From: Polytrichum commune
Lineage: Eukaryota > Streptophyta > Polytrichopsida > Polytrichales > Polytrichaceae
Reading direction: 5' to 3'
Assembly (NCBI GenBank): GCA_950295325.1
Contig: OX485805.1
Coordinates: 58,120,758-58,184,757 of the forward strand
DNA: 64,000 nt
Shown: in pieces, positions 1 to 10,324 of the stretch
How positions within the stretch are numbered: the stretch's first letter is position 1
How the letters are laid out: each line of letters starts with the position of its first letter
Notes under the pieces: generated by a model
The model's input: the letters and a program-made list of their open reading frames with translations, nothing else
Database searches by the model: none
What the model was told of the DNA's origin: nothing
Position numbers and translations under genes: made by a program

Positions 1-663
1 CGGGAAAAATTGGCAACATTTCCTCGCGCAACAATCCTTGCCGGACACTAGACGGATAGATTCGTCCCCCAAAAGCCGATCCCGTCGACGCTCCTTATCT
101 CCGCGAGGCACACGGTTTGAATCATATCTACGGAGGCCTTTGCGAGGACGTGTTGTGGCCAACAAAGCTAATTGTGTTTGCTTATGCCGCCGCTCATGAT
201 CCCACAAACTCACTTCCTCATGTAGAACTCGACGAAGCGGCCATCGACGCAAGGAAAATCTCCATGTCACCGGGAACTCTACCGGAAGCAAAGAGTTCAA
301 GATGCACACGCCAACATCATCGAGACCTAGGGCGTTGGCATCGACACAATCACGGGGATTGGAGTTTCTACATATACCATCTGCCACCGGGACACCAACC
401 TCGTTGAGTAGAACGACATCAAGGCCAACCCATTGCTCCCTCCCGAAACCGGCACACAACGGAATGTCATCGTGGTCATCTCCGGAATGCAGAGATTGTT
501 CGTGGACTTCCAAAGATTCATGGGAGGATGTATCCACAAACACCCCCCTCACGTTTGGCACACCATTACTATCTGCCGACGGGGAAGACAGTTCACATTC
601 AGCATCGGATGACGATGCATACGTCGACAACTCCAATGAACTATCACCCACATGCAACGCCAT
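1..663 (-). CDS. E1 transposase-like protein, N-terminal 221 codons (runs off window)
   Basis: Reading the minus strand from an ATG at 663-661 gives an uninterrupted frame to the window edge. It matches the E2 copy starting at 15456 nearly residue for residue over its whole length. Both begin M-x-x-H-x-G-D-x-SLELST and share GFGREQWVGLDVVLLN, a basic stretch ending LRRWPLRRVLHEEVSLW, and a Cys-containing segment (CARKCCQFF here, CYARRCCQFF in E2). The start codon is chosen because both copies have ATG at the same aligned position. By comparison with E2, the rest of the protein resembles large uncharacterised transposase-like proteins carrying a DUF7869-type core (recognised from memory, not searched). 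This copy has no stop or frameshift in the visible part and could be functional. Confidence 0.7.
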   Translation of the reverse strand, partial: MALHVGDSSLELSTYASSSDAECELSSPSADSNGVPNVRGVFVDTSSHESLEVHEQSLHSGDDHDDIPLCAGFGREQWVGLDVVLLNEVGVPVADGICRNSNPRDCVDANALGLDDVGVCILNSLLPVEFPVTWRFSLRRWPLRRVLHEEVSLWDHERRHKQTQLALLATTRPRKGLRRYDSNRVPRGDKERRRDRLLGDESIRLVSGKDCCARKCCQFFP

Positions 664-985
664 ACAGCCTAGACCAACCACCAGGACATGATCAACCCAA
701 CCACCACCGCAATGCATACAAGAGAGGATAGAATATATGTGGAGATAAATGGCCCAAAATTGACAAACAAATTTTGGTGCACCATTGGAGAACCTCACGC
801 ACAAAGACGAACGCGCGTCCCAAAAAAACGTTTTAAGCATACGTCTAGGTTGTTCACTAATGTAAACAATACATGGACAAAGAGGAGAACACTCGGTAGT
901 CGTCCAGGAGGGCCCTGCTGTTCGGACCAGCGCCTGTCCACATACAACCGACGACGAAATCAGAAATCCGAGAACGCCACATGCA

Positions 986-2060
986 TTTACGAACGCGCGT
1001 TCGTGACCTCAGTAACTTCTCCATGTACATCCGGCGGCCTTCGAGATCCCTCAAATGAGAGCACCCTGAGGAATATCGGTTTTGTAGGTCAAAGTACCAT
1101 GTTGACTTAGGAACATGCGCGATATACTATCACAAGAGAACACTTGTCCATACGCACAAAATTAGCAAATCTGCAGATGATGCCTGAATCAACTCCAACA
1201 ATATTTTGAACACTGAGCACCTCCATATTGTGAATTTGATTATGTTGACTTTTGCGTACCTACCCATTTACGAACGGACGTTCGTAAATGGGTGCGACCC
1301 CGTGTTCACATCCTTCACGGACGAGCGATGAGCATATTTTTCTTGCTATTCTGTGTTCGTAAATTACTGCCATACTGATGTGCATGAATGAAGATGTGTT
1401 GCTGGATGCGTAGACAATAATGACATGTATTTACGAACGAACGTTCGTAAATTCCCGACCATCAGGTAACAATAGATACGGGTCAAATAAGTATGTATGA
1501 TCCTCGAAGGCATATTTACGAACGCACGTTCGTAAATGACTGTCATGGATTAAGTGCATGTGACTAACCATATGAGTACCTCAATCCAGAACATGCTCTC
1601 ATGTGGGATTTACGAACGCACGTTCGTAAATTACCGACCAACAGGTACCAATAGACAAGGGTCAAATATGTATGTATGAAACTCGAAGGCATATTTACGA
1701 ACGCACGTTCGTAAATAAATGCCATGGATGATGTGCATGTGACTATCCATGAGTAGCTCAATCCAAAACATGATCTCCTGTGGGATTTACGAACGCACGT
1801 TCGTAAATTACCGACCATCAGGTACCAATAGATAAGGGTCAAATATGTCTGCATGGTCCTCGAAGGCATATTTACGAACGCACGTTCGTAAATAACTGAG
1901 ATGGATTACGTGCATGTGACTATCCATATGAGTAGCCCAATCCAGAACATGCTCTCATGTGGAATTTACGAACGCGCGTTCGTAAATCCTTGCCATGTCC
2001 AGGTCCGAATCGTTTGTCTAAACCTGAAGCTCTTCATCTTTACGAACGTGCGTTCGTAAA
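986..2060. repeat. Family A palindrome cluster upstream of E1 transposase (10 sites)
   Basis: 22-bp sites with half-site TTTACGAACG, two variable bases and the reverse-complement half lie at 986-1007 (degenerate right end), 1267-1288, 1430-1451, 1515-1536, 1609-1630, 1694-1715, 1786-1807, 1871-1892, 1965-1986 and 2039-2060. They occupy the region just upstream of the minus-strand transposase start at 663, so they are placed to act as operator or protein-binding sites. The inner CG of each half is nearly invariant and the two central bases vary (CA, AA, GC, GA, TG). Confidence 0.9.
1430..1986. repeat. Iteron-like tandem array, about 178-bp unit, two palindromes per unit
   Basis: Roughly three direct repeats with starts near 1430, 1609 and 1786. 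Successive palindrome starts alternate in spacing: 85, 94, 85, 92, 85 and 94 bp. The sequence between palindromes is also conserved (for example the block around AACAGGTACCAATAG and the block around ATGCTCTCATGTGGGA). The array is part of the presumed transposase control region. Confidence 0.85.
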
Positions 2061-2595
2061 GTTCCGGTATTTACGGCGGTATATGCGGTAGGTACAGCCT
2101 GTACTGTACCTGGGTGGTGTAGGGTTGGCGCACACGAAATGGCTTGAGCGCGTTCGGTGAGGTCTGTAGAGCGCACACTTGCATGTGCCGCTGAAAAGAG
2201 CTTTGTTGTGGGGGGAAGAGCTTTAAGTACTTCACCCCGCTGGTTCAAAATCCCTTGGATGCTTTTTAAAAAGCAGATTCCCGCCGCCTTCTTTGACCTA
2301 ACAATCTCCCATTCCATCCATGCGGAATTATATAAATAGCATTGTCATGTATGGAACATGCCTTGCATGCACGCCAACATATTGAAAATATATAAATCGG
2401 TTGCACACCTTAGTTGTGACCAAGGTCTCATCGAAATATATGTATATACGTATATATATATATATATATATATACACATAATGTCTAAATATGGAGATGG
2501 TTAACATTGAATATTTAATGATTTGCGACTAAGGTATGAAGTCCAAGTTAATTGACAATTAATGCCTAATAAAGTTATGAATGTCGAAGTCATAG

Positions 2596-2636
<41 letters not shown>

Positions 2637-2966
2637 CAATGAGGTCAGAGTGGCTAAGAAACATGTTGCGGACGCCCCTAAAATTATAGGTATCATATGT
2701 TTCACATCAAAAAATGACCGTAATATGGTCACCAAGTGCATGAATACAACTAAAAAATCGGGTTAATCCATAATGGCTTGCACTAGGGTAGATTGAGGAC
2801 ACTATGAACTAATTATACCTAATAATATATGTAAGTTAGGTCTTCTTTCAAATGGTATCTAGGTGTGAAAATAAGGAATTAAAATGGCATGAGTAGGAAG
2901 GATTAATCAATTTGTAATGCTGCATAGTATGATAGCGTAATGATCATTGAGACTTGAAACCATACT
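2061..2966. other. Conserved transposase-distal intergenic block (homologous to 13214-14076 inverted)
   Basis: No gene is visible. The block aligns in inverted orientation with E2 13214-14076, including the segment around AAGAGCTTTAAGTACTT, the TATA-like run at about 2328-2338 (ATTATATAAATAG, pointing right), TA microsatellites at about 2450-2475 and 2597-2615, and a distinctive stretch at about 2762-2800 ending near TAGGGTAGATTGAGGA. Homology stops at about 2966, which corresponds to the point in E2 where E1 is inserted. Conservation between two diverged copies suggests a regulatory or structural role; a rightward transcript from the TATA-like box is only a possibility. Confidence 0.7.
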
Positions 2967-4259
2967 AGCTACCGTAACGTTGAATCATAGTTACAATTAT
3001 TATGTGTTTGACGTCCTATTGGAAATTGAATTTTCGTCCACTTGTTGTAAGGGTACGGATACACATTGGTTAAATGTTTATTAGATCATTGGTGATATTT
3101 ATAGTTGAATGCATTGTTCGATTGTTAGTTTAAGTTGACACATGATTAAATGAGTTGAGGTCCTATTGGAAATAGACTTTTAGGGTTTGGGGAAATGCAC
3201 TATTAATTTGGAATGGTGCATACAATAGTATGTACTTACAATTAATATATGTTTTGCATCCTATGAGAAGGATGTGCATCATCATAGCTTAAAGTGTTGA
3301 TATAAATTGAAGTCTTAAGACATGCATGTTATTATAATAAGATCGTGGATTGTGTGATGAAATTTCACTCAGAACTATTAAGGTGAAAGTGGGAATATTT
3401 GAAATTTCACTTATCACTTAAACCAAAGTTTTATCTCAAATCTATTAATTTGGAATGTGAAATTGACAATTGCCATCATTATCAATTATTATAGTTGTTA
3501 TGAACGGAATTAAGCATTCTCCATCCAACCAACATTGGTAGACCAATTTGACCTGCCCTCAGAAAACAACATGGCCACATATAAGAAAGGTTGGTAAGAT
3601 AAAAAGATGCAGGGATGTAGGGTTTAGGGTTTGCGGTTAGGGTTTAGGGTAAGGGTTTGGGGGTAGGGTTTAGGGGTTTAGGGTTTGTGAAAGTTGTGTA
3701 TGTGGTATTTGGGTTTAGGTTTTAGATTGTTACTAGGATACATTACACACACAAACAATATTGACTCCTCAAAAACCCTTGTAATTGCATTAACTTCATT
3801 CATCGCAAGCTCGTAGTTGATGCTAGCAAAATAGTTGACCACTCCAGAAATGCATTAGTTCAAGCTAACACCTAATATTAGAACTTGAATTGACATCCTA
3901 TCGTATAGCAACTCTGCGCAATCTCATATTATTATGAATTCTTTTTTGCATGTAATATTTATTTGAGGAACCATCGAATTAATTGAAAGATATCTAGCTC
4001 TTACATAAACTATATTTTAAAACACCATATATATATCTTTGGGGGTGGATTCTACATTGACAACCTAGGGAGTGACATGCATTGTTTATTACGAATTAAC
4101 TGAGCATATTTTCCTAAAATATGTTTACAAGGAATCCAAATGTAGAGGTACTAAGGAAATAAAACGAGTAAAATTCATGTATTTGAACTAAGCTTGTCAA
4201 GTTAATGCCTTAAACGCGTCCATTACATATAAATATGTCAAAGCATGAGAATAACATGA
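2967..4259. other. AT-rich spacer of E1 without recognisable gene
   Basis: No reading frame of note on either strand. The stretch is AT-rich with short repeats and contains the telomere-like tract described separately. It lies between the two divergent gene sets of E1. Confidence 0.6.
3616..3689. repeat. Interstitial telomere-like repeat (TTTAGGG type)
   Basis: Several degenerate copies of GGGTTTA with variants such as GGGTTTGCGG and GGGTAAGG run in one direction. This is the plant telomere unit. It sits inside transposon E1, not at a chromosome end, so it is probably a captured or regulatory repeat. Confidence 0.8.
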
Positions 4260-4490
4260 AGGGTTCCAATATACAACCATCTTCCATCTCCCATCGCATC
4301 CCATCACCTCCCATACCATCCCATCCCATCTCTCTCCCAACCCTAGCCAGTGGAGTTGTGCCACGTGGCAGGTGCTGGGAAACCCTAGCGGCGCACCTAC
4401 CTCCCCGCGCCCCTTCCTCTTCTCCTCATTTGTCATTTCGAGGAGAGGAGGAGCGGAGCGTTTAGAGAGCGAAGCTCTTGCTTTTTTTAG
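4260..4490 (+). promoter_or_regulatory. Probable promoter of the E1 fusion gene (G-box, teloboxes)
   Basis: A C/T-rich tract of CATCCCATC-type repeats (about 4275-4340) is followed by a palindromic G-box GCCACGTGGC at 4360-4369 and telobox-like AAACCCTAG at 4380-4388. The sequence then becomes GAGA-rich. This arrangement is typical of plant promoters and lies upstream of the leader of the plus-strand fusion gene. The transcription start is not identifiable by eye. Confidence 0.5.
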
Positions 4491-6007
4491 TCTTGAAGTT
4501 TTAAATTAGTTTTGTTGCAAGTTTTGAGAGATTTCAGATTGAGAGCTTGTGTGAAAGCTTTTGAGTTTGTGAAAGCTTTCATTGTGAAAGCTTGTGAGTT
4601 TGTGAAAGCTTTCAGTGTGAGAGTTTGTGAGTTTCAAAAGCTTGAGAGCTTGAGTAGGAAAGCTTCAGAGTTTCGGATTGAGAGCTTGAGGGTGATCTTT
4701 AGAAGCTTGAGAGTTTAAGGAAGCTTTAGAGTTGAAGCTTGAGAGTTTAAGGAAGCTTCAGAAGTGAAGCTTGAGAGTTTAGGGAAGCTTCAGAAGTGAA
4801 GCTTGAGAGTTTAGGGAAGCTTGAGAGTTTAGGGTTTGCTTAAGAGTTCAGAAGCTTGAGAGCTACAAGGTTGTGAGTTTTGTGTACATAGGAGTATACT
4901 AGGGTTTGTATATAAGCTGTGAAGGCTTGAGGTCTGCATTAGAGAGTTATCTGAGTGTGCATTTGAAAGGCAATTGAGTGTGCAGTTGTGAGGATTTCTG
5001 GGATTTTCAGAAAGAGAAGAAGCAGGGATTGCAGTGTGCAGCATTTCAATGTAATTTGTTATCCTTTCCAACTCCTCTCACATTCTGAAAATGTTGCTTC
5101 TTGAATTCAATTTCTTTTGTTACATGCAATGTGAACTATCACTCTTTTCTTCATGTTTCATTCTGCATCTCATTCTGCATCTCAATTGCTTTATGATTGA
5201 AGAATTGCATCATTCTGACCAAAATTTTGCAGGCACGGCTGCAAGCAGAGTAACTAATAAGTGAGTTATATACATATACATATATATACGTATTCGTATA
5301 TACACGAATACATATATGTACGGACAGGGGATCCCAAAACCATCACATATACGAACGCTCGTTCGTAAATGGACATACACTGCATACCCACCTCCATTTA
5401 CGAACGCTCGTTCGTAAATGGACATACACTGCATACCGAACCTCCATTTACGAACGTGCGTTCGTAAATACGCACTCCACGTTCTTTGAGATGATCTATA
5501 TTTACGAACGCACGTTCGTAAATATACTCAAAATATCACTCAGAAAGAACCTTAACTTAAATATGAACCTCTATGAATATCTAAAGAACAAATACAATTT
5601 TGCGAACACCAATAAGACAAATCACATGTACTTACGAAAGATAAATCAACCAAATATCCGAAAAGATAGACCAAATGGACATACTTACGAACGCACGTTC
5701 GTAAATGAATCCAAACCTATAAAACCTATATCTTTTACGAACGATCGTTCGTAAAAATAACCAAATATATTACAAACACATTCATGACGAGTAGTCTCTT
5801 TGATCTTCATATCTTTTACGAACGCTCGTTCGTAAACTCAATACTAAAAATTTATATGATCTTGCAACCCCTCATTTACGAGCGAACGTTCGTAAATATA
5901 ATTACATCAATTGCAAAGACGCATTAACACTGCGTAGTCTGTGGGATATGCATGTCACTTACGAACGTTCGTTCGTAAAGTCACTAATTGTTTATATTAT
6001 GTTGCAG
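4491..6007 (+). other. Leader region of E1 fusion gene with purine-rich repeats and probable 5' intron
   Basis: From about 4500 to 4860 the plus strand is built from short degenerate repeats of the type GAAGCTTGAGAGTTT. E3 has an analogous TTGAGAGATT-rich leader on its coding strand (57880-57420). The coding start at 6008 directly follows a splice-acceptor-like GTTGCAG, and E3 likewise has TTACAG immediately before its ATG. An intron in the 5' untranslated region ending at the start codon is therefore likely in both. Nine family A palindromes lie in the second half. Confidence 0.5.
5348..5979. repeat. Family A palindrome cluster in leader of E1 fusion gene (9 sites)
   Basis: Sites at 5348-5369, 5397-5418, 5447-5468, 5501-5522, 5684-5705, 5734-5755, 5815-5836, 5875-5896 and 5958-5979. 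Same 10-2-10 layout as the cluster at 986-2060. They lie between the promoter and the coding start at 6008, probably inside a 5' intron. Confidence 0.9.
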
Positions 6008-7303
6008 ATGGCAAGATCAAGCAGAAGCGCCATTGAGATGTTCGCGGTGAAGGTCGATGGCCTCCCAGAGTCGGTGTTAGACGATAACGGCAACGACAAC
6101 TATGTCCCCAAGGAAGACTTCATGGGGGAGTGGACGGCACTGCCAGAGAAGATCGGGGACGGCCTCTTCTGCATGCGCTTCACCTACGAGCTGGAGACAA
6201 GACCGGACTAGCCCGAACAGTGGGTTCAAATGAAGACGTGGGAGATAGAGTCCATAGAGGCCCAGGGGGAGTATGTAATTCTGGACATGAAGAACAAGAA
6301 GGATCATATCAACCTCTTGTTACATTTTCAGAAAAATACCTTCTCCTACCAATACGCCACCAATAACGTAGCGGAAGATGCCAAGCACTTCGACCTGGAC
6401 GGCCTCTTCTCCAAATATGCGTTGAGCCCATACTGGACTGCAAGGAAATTGAACGCCCTGGCATTGAACATCTCCAAATACAACAGTGTGGTCACTGAGG
6501 CAAACAAGAAGAAGAAGAGCCCCAGGAAACCATCCACATCAGGGGCAGGAGGATCTAGAAGTGCACCCAGGCCTGTGCCTTCCGCTAGCAGGGCGACGGA
6601 GGGCCCCAGTAGACACTCCACGCCATCGAAGAGGACAAGGGAGGAGATGGAGAAATCGGGAGTAACGGAGACCGCAGAGGTGACCTCGCCTGTCGTAATG
6701 CCCACCCCCTTGAAAAAGGGTGAGAACCCTGACGCTGTGAAGGCCACGAGGATCCTTCGAGACTTCAACAACTACTCGAAGGATTGCTGGCCCATGGGAC
6801 GCCACTTCACATTCAACGTGGACTGCTTCAAGTGCGAGATGTCCTCCAACAAATGGGTGGTTCGCTCTCGCGAAAGCGGTGGTGTGAAGTGGCAGATAAA
6901 TAATCTAATGAACAACGTCAAGTGGGACAGGCAGACCGTCTGCGTCATGCCGAAGGGGCTGACATCCCGTCCGACGGAGAAGGACTGGCCACGGATCCAG
7001 AATGGAGAGTTCTGGATCATAGACGGCCAACACAGCTTGGAGGCGTCCCAAATAATTCTCAAGGACGACAACTTCCAGCATGAGCTGAAGGAGGACTTGC
7101 GCTACTGGAAGGCGTTCTTGGTGTGGTCGGACGATTGGGACAAGCTGCGGAAGATATCCACCTTCCTCAACTCCGGCAACAAAATCAAGGCCTTCGAGGC
7201 GTCGTGGGCAGCCAACATAGTGGCTGCAAGGGACGTCTGGGTCGCCCACGGGTGCCCCCCTAAAGAAAGGGAGAACGCGAAGACGCCGTCTCCACAATGG
7301 AAG
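6008..7303 (+). CDS. E1 fusion gene exon 1: ParB/DGQHR-like domain
   Basis: First coding exon of a gene reconstructed as four exons (6008-7303, 7425-8750, 8891-10324, 10944-11711; all junctions phase 0, GT-AG; about 1600 residues). The exon has a basic Ser/Pro linker (KKKKSPRKPSTSG) and then a domain with IIDGQHSLEAS at about residues 337-347, followed by FLNSGNKIKAFEASW. A DGQH(R/S) motif followed by a conserved Asn-containing helix is characteristic of ParB/DGQHR-type folds that bind DNA or cut it. E3 has the same landmarks (LIDGQHSVEAS, YFNMGNNKRAYQASW). An in-frame TAG at 6209-6211 interrupts the N-terminal part; aligned with E3 this is a Glu position, so a single substitution (GAG to TAG) would explain it. 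If the stop is real, translation could restart at the ATG at 6230. Function is inferred by similarity of motifs only. Confidence 0.65.
6209..6211 (+). other. In-frame TAG in exon 1 of E1 fusion gene
   Basis: The stop sits between a frame that opens at 6008 and the continuation of the same frame through 7303. There is no change of frame across it. E3 also has an in-frame TAG (56539-56541), but at a different aligned position. Confidence 0.85.
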
Positions 7304-7424
7304 GTGAGTTTACGAACGAACGTTCGTAAATATCTTTGACATTCAAATTTTCAAGTTCTTTGACATTCAAACTTACGAACGTGCGTTCGTATTTTGTGCG
7401 TTACTGATGTTTTTCTTGCTGCAG
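7304..7424 (+). other. Intron 1 of E1 fusion gene with two palindromes
   Basis: Donor AAG|GTGAGT and acceptor TTGCTGCAG. Palindromes at 7309-7330 and 7372-7393 fill about a third of this 121-bp intron; the first begins five bases into the intron. The matching E3 intron (55238-55498) has four family B palindromes at the same location in the gene. Confidence 0.85.
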
Positions 7425-8750
7425 GCATTCTGCGACGCGATGGTGGACAAGTTCTCCTCCATCGACATGAAGTCTACAACAACCAAGTCTGTCCTGGAGC
7501 TCAAGGGTGAGCTCCGCCTCATCTGTTGCAACAGGGACACTTGGGAGTTGTGGACACAATTTTTTGATGCGCACAGCTCGGGCGATCTGGTCAACCCCGA
7601 CACCGAGGAGAAGTACAGCGCGGAGAAGACCGGGGAGGCCCCTCCACTACTGAGGGAGTTCTTCAGGTCCCTTCAAGGGTTAACAGAGTCCGAGTTGCAG
7701 AGGTGCGCGGTGCATCTTCTTGGGAACACTGTGGGAAGAACCATCCCATACCCGAAGATATTTTTGAAGAGGCCAAGACACAAGCCCGGCACGTATTCCA
7801 TCAAGGAATGGTGCGAACACCGCAAGCTGAAGACTGCTGCAATGAGGGAGTTGAGCGCCCTAATACCAGAGTACGCACTCATCCTAGCCGACGGGGACAT
7901 TAATTGGGCCAGCTGGAAGATGTTCAAGGTCGACTACAACATCTCCGGACCCTCAATGCGTTGTCTTGTCAAGGAGCACGCCTCCATTTTGAAGCAGAAG
8001 GGGAACAAGAGGACAAAGAAAACCGAGACGGATCCCCAAGAGGTGGAGCAATACAGAAGCTTTTTGACACGGAAGAGGTTGGCCACATTCGAAGGAGTGG
8101 CCAGATTTTGTCTGTTGACAAAAGGAGTGGAGAGGGTGACATTTTCCAAGTGGGACCGGACCATGAGCAGGGCCGAGGTGAGGGAGGATCGACGGGGGTG
8201 CCCATTTGCCCTGATCGATTTCAGGGGGATCCCCGGTGCGTCGAGGCAGGGGGGGAAGGACATACCTTTCTACGACCCCTTCATGGCCAAGTTCAAGGAG
8301 CACAAGTCTCCGGACATGAGGGAGCCTCACGTTTGGCTGTGGATAGTCGAGCAGGAGAAGCTCTCTGCTGTAGTCGACCTGTACGAGAAGTCGATCAAAT
8401 TTGAGTACAGCATCTTCCACAGCACTTACGTGCCCGCCAAGACGGAAGGGATCGTGGCCATCAACGAGGCCAGGGGGAACAAACAGGTGGGGGCGGTCAG
8501 CCTCGTCTTCTTGACGTACAACGCGCTGCGGAATGGGCGAGCCCCTGTCAAGGCGAACACTACGTTCAAGAAGATCTACAGCATCCCCCATCCCCCTCCC
8601 AAGGATCTGCTGCAGGAGACCTTGTACACTGTCTTCCCGGCGATGGAACTCAGGTTGGAGTTCTACGTCTCCGTTTTGCAGAGCGTGGCAATAAGCGGAG
8701 AGACCGTGTACAACGTTTGTGGCGGCAGCAAGTTCATGTACGCTGCGATG
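7425..8750 (+). CDS. E1 fusion gene exon 2: N4/N6 DNA-methyltransferase-like domain
   Basis: 442 codons, fully open. It begins in a helical segment (MVDKFSSIDMKS, cf. MINKFSSIDNSS in E3). Its second half follows the order of beta-type N4/N6 methyltransferases: a strand and turn at the DPPY position reading FALIDFRGI (about residue 697), DPF shortly after, a hydrophobic strand VWLWIVEQEKL, and, at the exon end, GETVYNVCGGSK where the SAM-binding motif I (FxGxG) belongs. Exon 3 then opens with LGLVVNSFIEAIDEEDF, as in the C-terminus of these enzymes. E3 retains VFGGSK and MIDFRNI. The canonical DPPY is absent in both copies, so catalysis is doubtful and the fold may serve DNA recognition. Fused ParB-methyltransferase proteins are known in phages and bacterial mobile elements. 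Confidence 0.6.
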
Positions 8751-8890
8751 GTAAGCTCTCCAACTAATATTTACGAACGCTCGTTCGTAAAGTTCACCTC
8801 AACTTGTCTTGGGTTTGATGACATTGTTTCTCGTCGTTGATGTTTACGAACGCACGTTCGTATTTTCTAACGTATTTGCTTGAATCTCAG
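8751..8890 (+). other. Intron 2 of E1 fusion gene with two palindromes
   Basis: Donor ATG|GTAAGC, acceptor TCTCAG|ATG. Palindromes at 8770-8791 and 8843-8864. The equivalent E3 intron (53714-53905) contains three family B palindromes. In both elements the exon 2/exon 3 junction is ATG followed by ATG. Confidence 0.85.
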
Positions 8891-10324
8891 ATGCTGGGGC
8901 TGGTCGTCAACAGCTTCATTGAAGCCATCGACGAGGAGGACTTCCACGTGCACAGGGCGAAGGCCTCCACGATGGACCTGGAGGACATGTCCCTCCCGAG
9001 GACGGACATCAACATGCCCGTCGACGAAGGCATGCCCGCCATGGAGACGGACGACGACGAGCCCGCGCCCTCCTACAACGTCGAGGCGATCCTCCGATCC
9101 TTGGACGTCACTCCTCTCCGCATTTTGGCGCCGTCGGGAAATCCATCCGACGTGCAAGGGACTCCGGGTGGATACACGGGGTCGTCGGCGGGGACAACCC
9201 AAGATGTCCTCCCCGCGAGAACGTCTGGAGCGGAGGCATTCGGCACTCCCGGGGGATGCTCGACATCCGTGTCGCCCAGGCCGATCGTGGTTCCCAAGAT
9301 GGAGAACCTCGACCTTCTGGACCAACGGTCCCGACCGACGTTGGACCAGTACCGCAACACGAGGCGGAGGATGAAGAAGACCCCCTACGTGGAGCTGCCT
9401 CCGGGGGCAATCATCGAGGTCTCCGATGAGGACGAGGGCGACATGGAGATCATGGTCGAGCTGGGGGTAGACTTCGACAAGAACAAGCGGGTCAAGGAGG
9501 AGGCGTTGTCCGTCGCCGAGCTTAACGCCAAGCTCGAGCAAAAGATGAAGGAGGACATGGCGAAGGCGGCAGAGGAGAATGCCAAGAAAATGTTCGCAAT
9601 TCAGGAGGAGCTGAGGCAGTCCAACGAGAAGACGGACGCCATCCTCGCCATGCTCCAGCGTATGCAGAGCTTCTCGGCGCCCCCCCAGCCGGCCTACCCC
9701 TTCCCTGGAGGATACCCCTCCCAATCCCCTCCACCGGGCATGTTCACCGGAGGGCCTTCCCGCCAGCAGGCGCCCCACCCCACGCCTGTTGGCACTCCTC
9801 CGCCACCAGAGGTTCCCTCGACCACCTCCCACGATGCTGTGGCGGCGGCCATCCAGGAGGACGAGGATTTACGAACGCGCGTTCGTGAATCTTCAGGTCC
9901 TCCAGTCCTCACCCCTCCCCCTTCAAGGGTAGGACTGCCCTCATACACCGATGCATCGTCTTTCACCGTCGTCCCCATGGTAGTAGACAGACATGGCGAT
10001 GACTCTGCGCGACACACTGACATGGTCATTGTGGAGGACACGCAGGGGAGCCCCAATGACGCACCAGGGGTGCATGGGATGGACGTGGAAGAAACCCATG
10101 CGGCGTGGATGGAGGATGTCAGGATGGACGCGCTCGACCTGGGCGCCGAGGAAGAAGACGCGCTGCGCATCCAGGCGACACAGGCCTCTCAACCGGAGCG
10201 TGAGGCAGAGGCCATGGAGACAGAGGCGGCTGCAGCTGTGGAGGTTACGAACGCGCGTTCGTTAATCGTTGAGGAGGGACCTGCTGCTCGGTCCAGCGCC
10301 GCTACCCCTCCCCCCGATGACGAG
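8891..10324 (+). CDS. E1 fusion gene exon 3: methyltransferase tail, disordered and coiled-coil region
   Basis: 478 codons. The first 20 or so residues (MLGLVVNSFIEAIDEEDF) complete the methyltransferase-like fold. The rest is acidic, Pro/Gly-rich and low in conservation, with a charged coiled-coil segment around 9508-9670 (VAELNAKLEQKMKEDMAKAA and following). E3 exon 3 has the same plan with a different sequence (acidic tract, coiled coil, Pro-rich). Two family A palindromes lie in frame at 9868-9889 (coding LRTRVRE) and 10244-10265. The exon ends GAG|GTAACT; E3 ends GAG|GTAATA. Without splicing the frame would stop at 10337-10339, so a shorter isoform lacking the phosphatase-like domain is conceivable. 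Confidence 0.65.
9868..10265. repeat. Two family A palindromes inside coding exon 3
   Basis: Sites 9868-9889 and 10244-10265, both centred on GC/CG-type inner bases and both within open reading frame. The E3 exon 3 also carries two family B palindromes in its C-terminal part (45374-45395 and 45443-45464). Confidence 0.9.

Noticed and set aside
302-691. Plus-strand frame of 129 codons at the left edge
   Set aside because: Lies opposite the transposase coding strand, which is open and conserved with E2.
1430-1986. CRISPR-like array of palindromic repeats with spacers
   Set aside because: The intervening DNA is itself repeated, spacing is far too long, and the context is a eukaryotic transposon.
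8867-9832. Minus-strand 321-codon frame opposite exon 3
   Set aside because: Shadow of GC-rich coding DNA; very Arg/Leu/Gly-rich and without a counterpart in E3.
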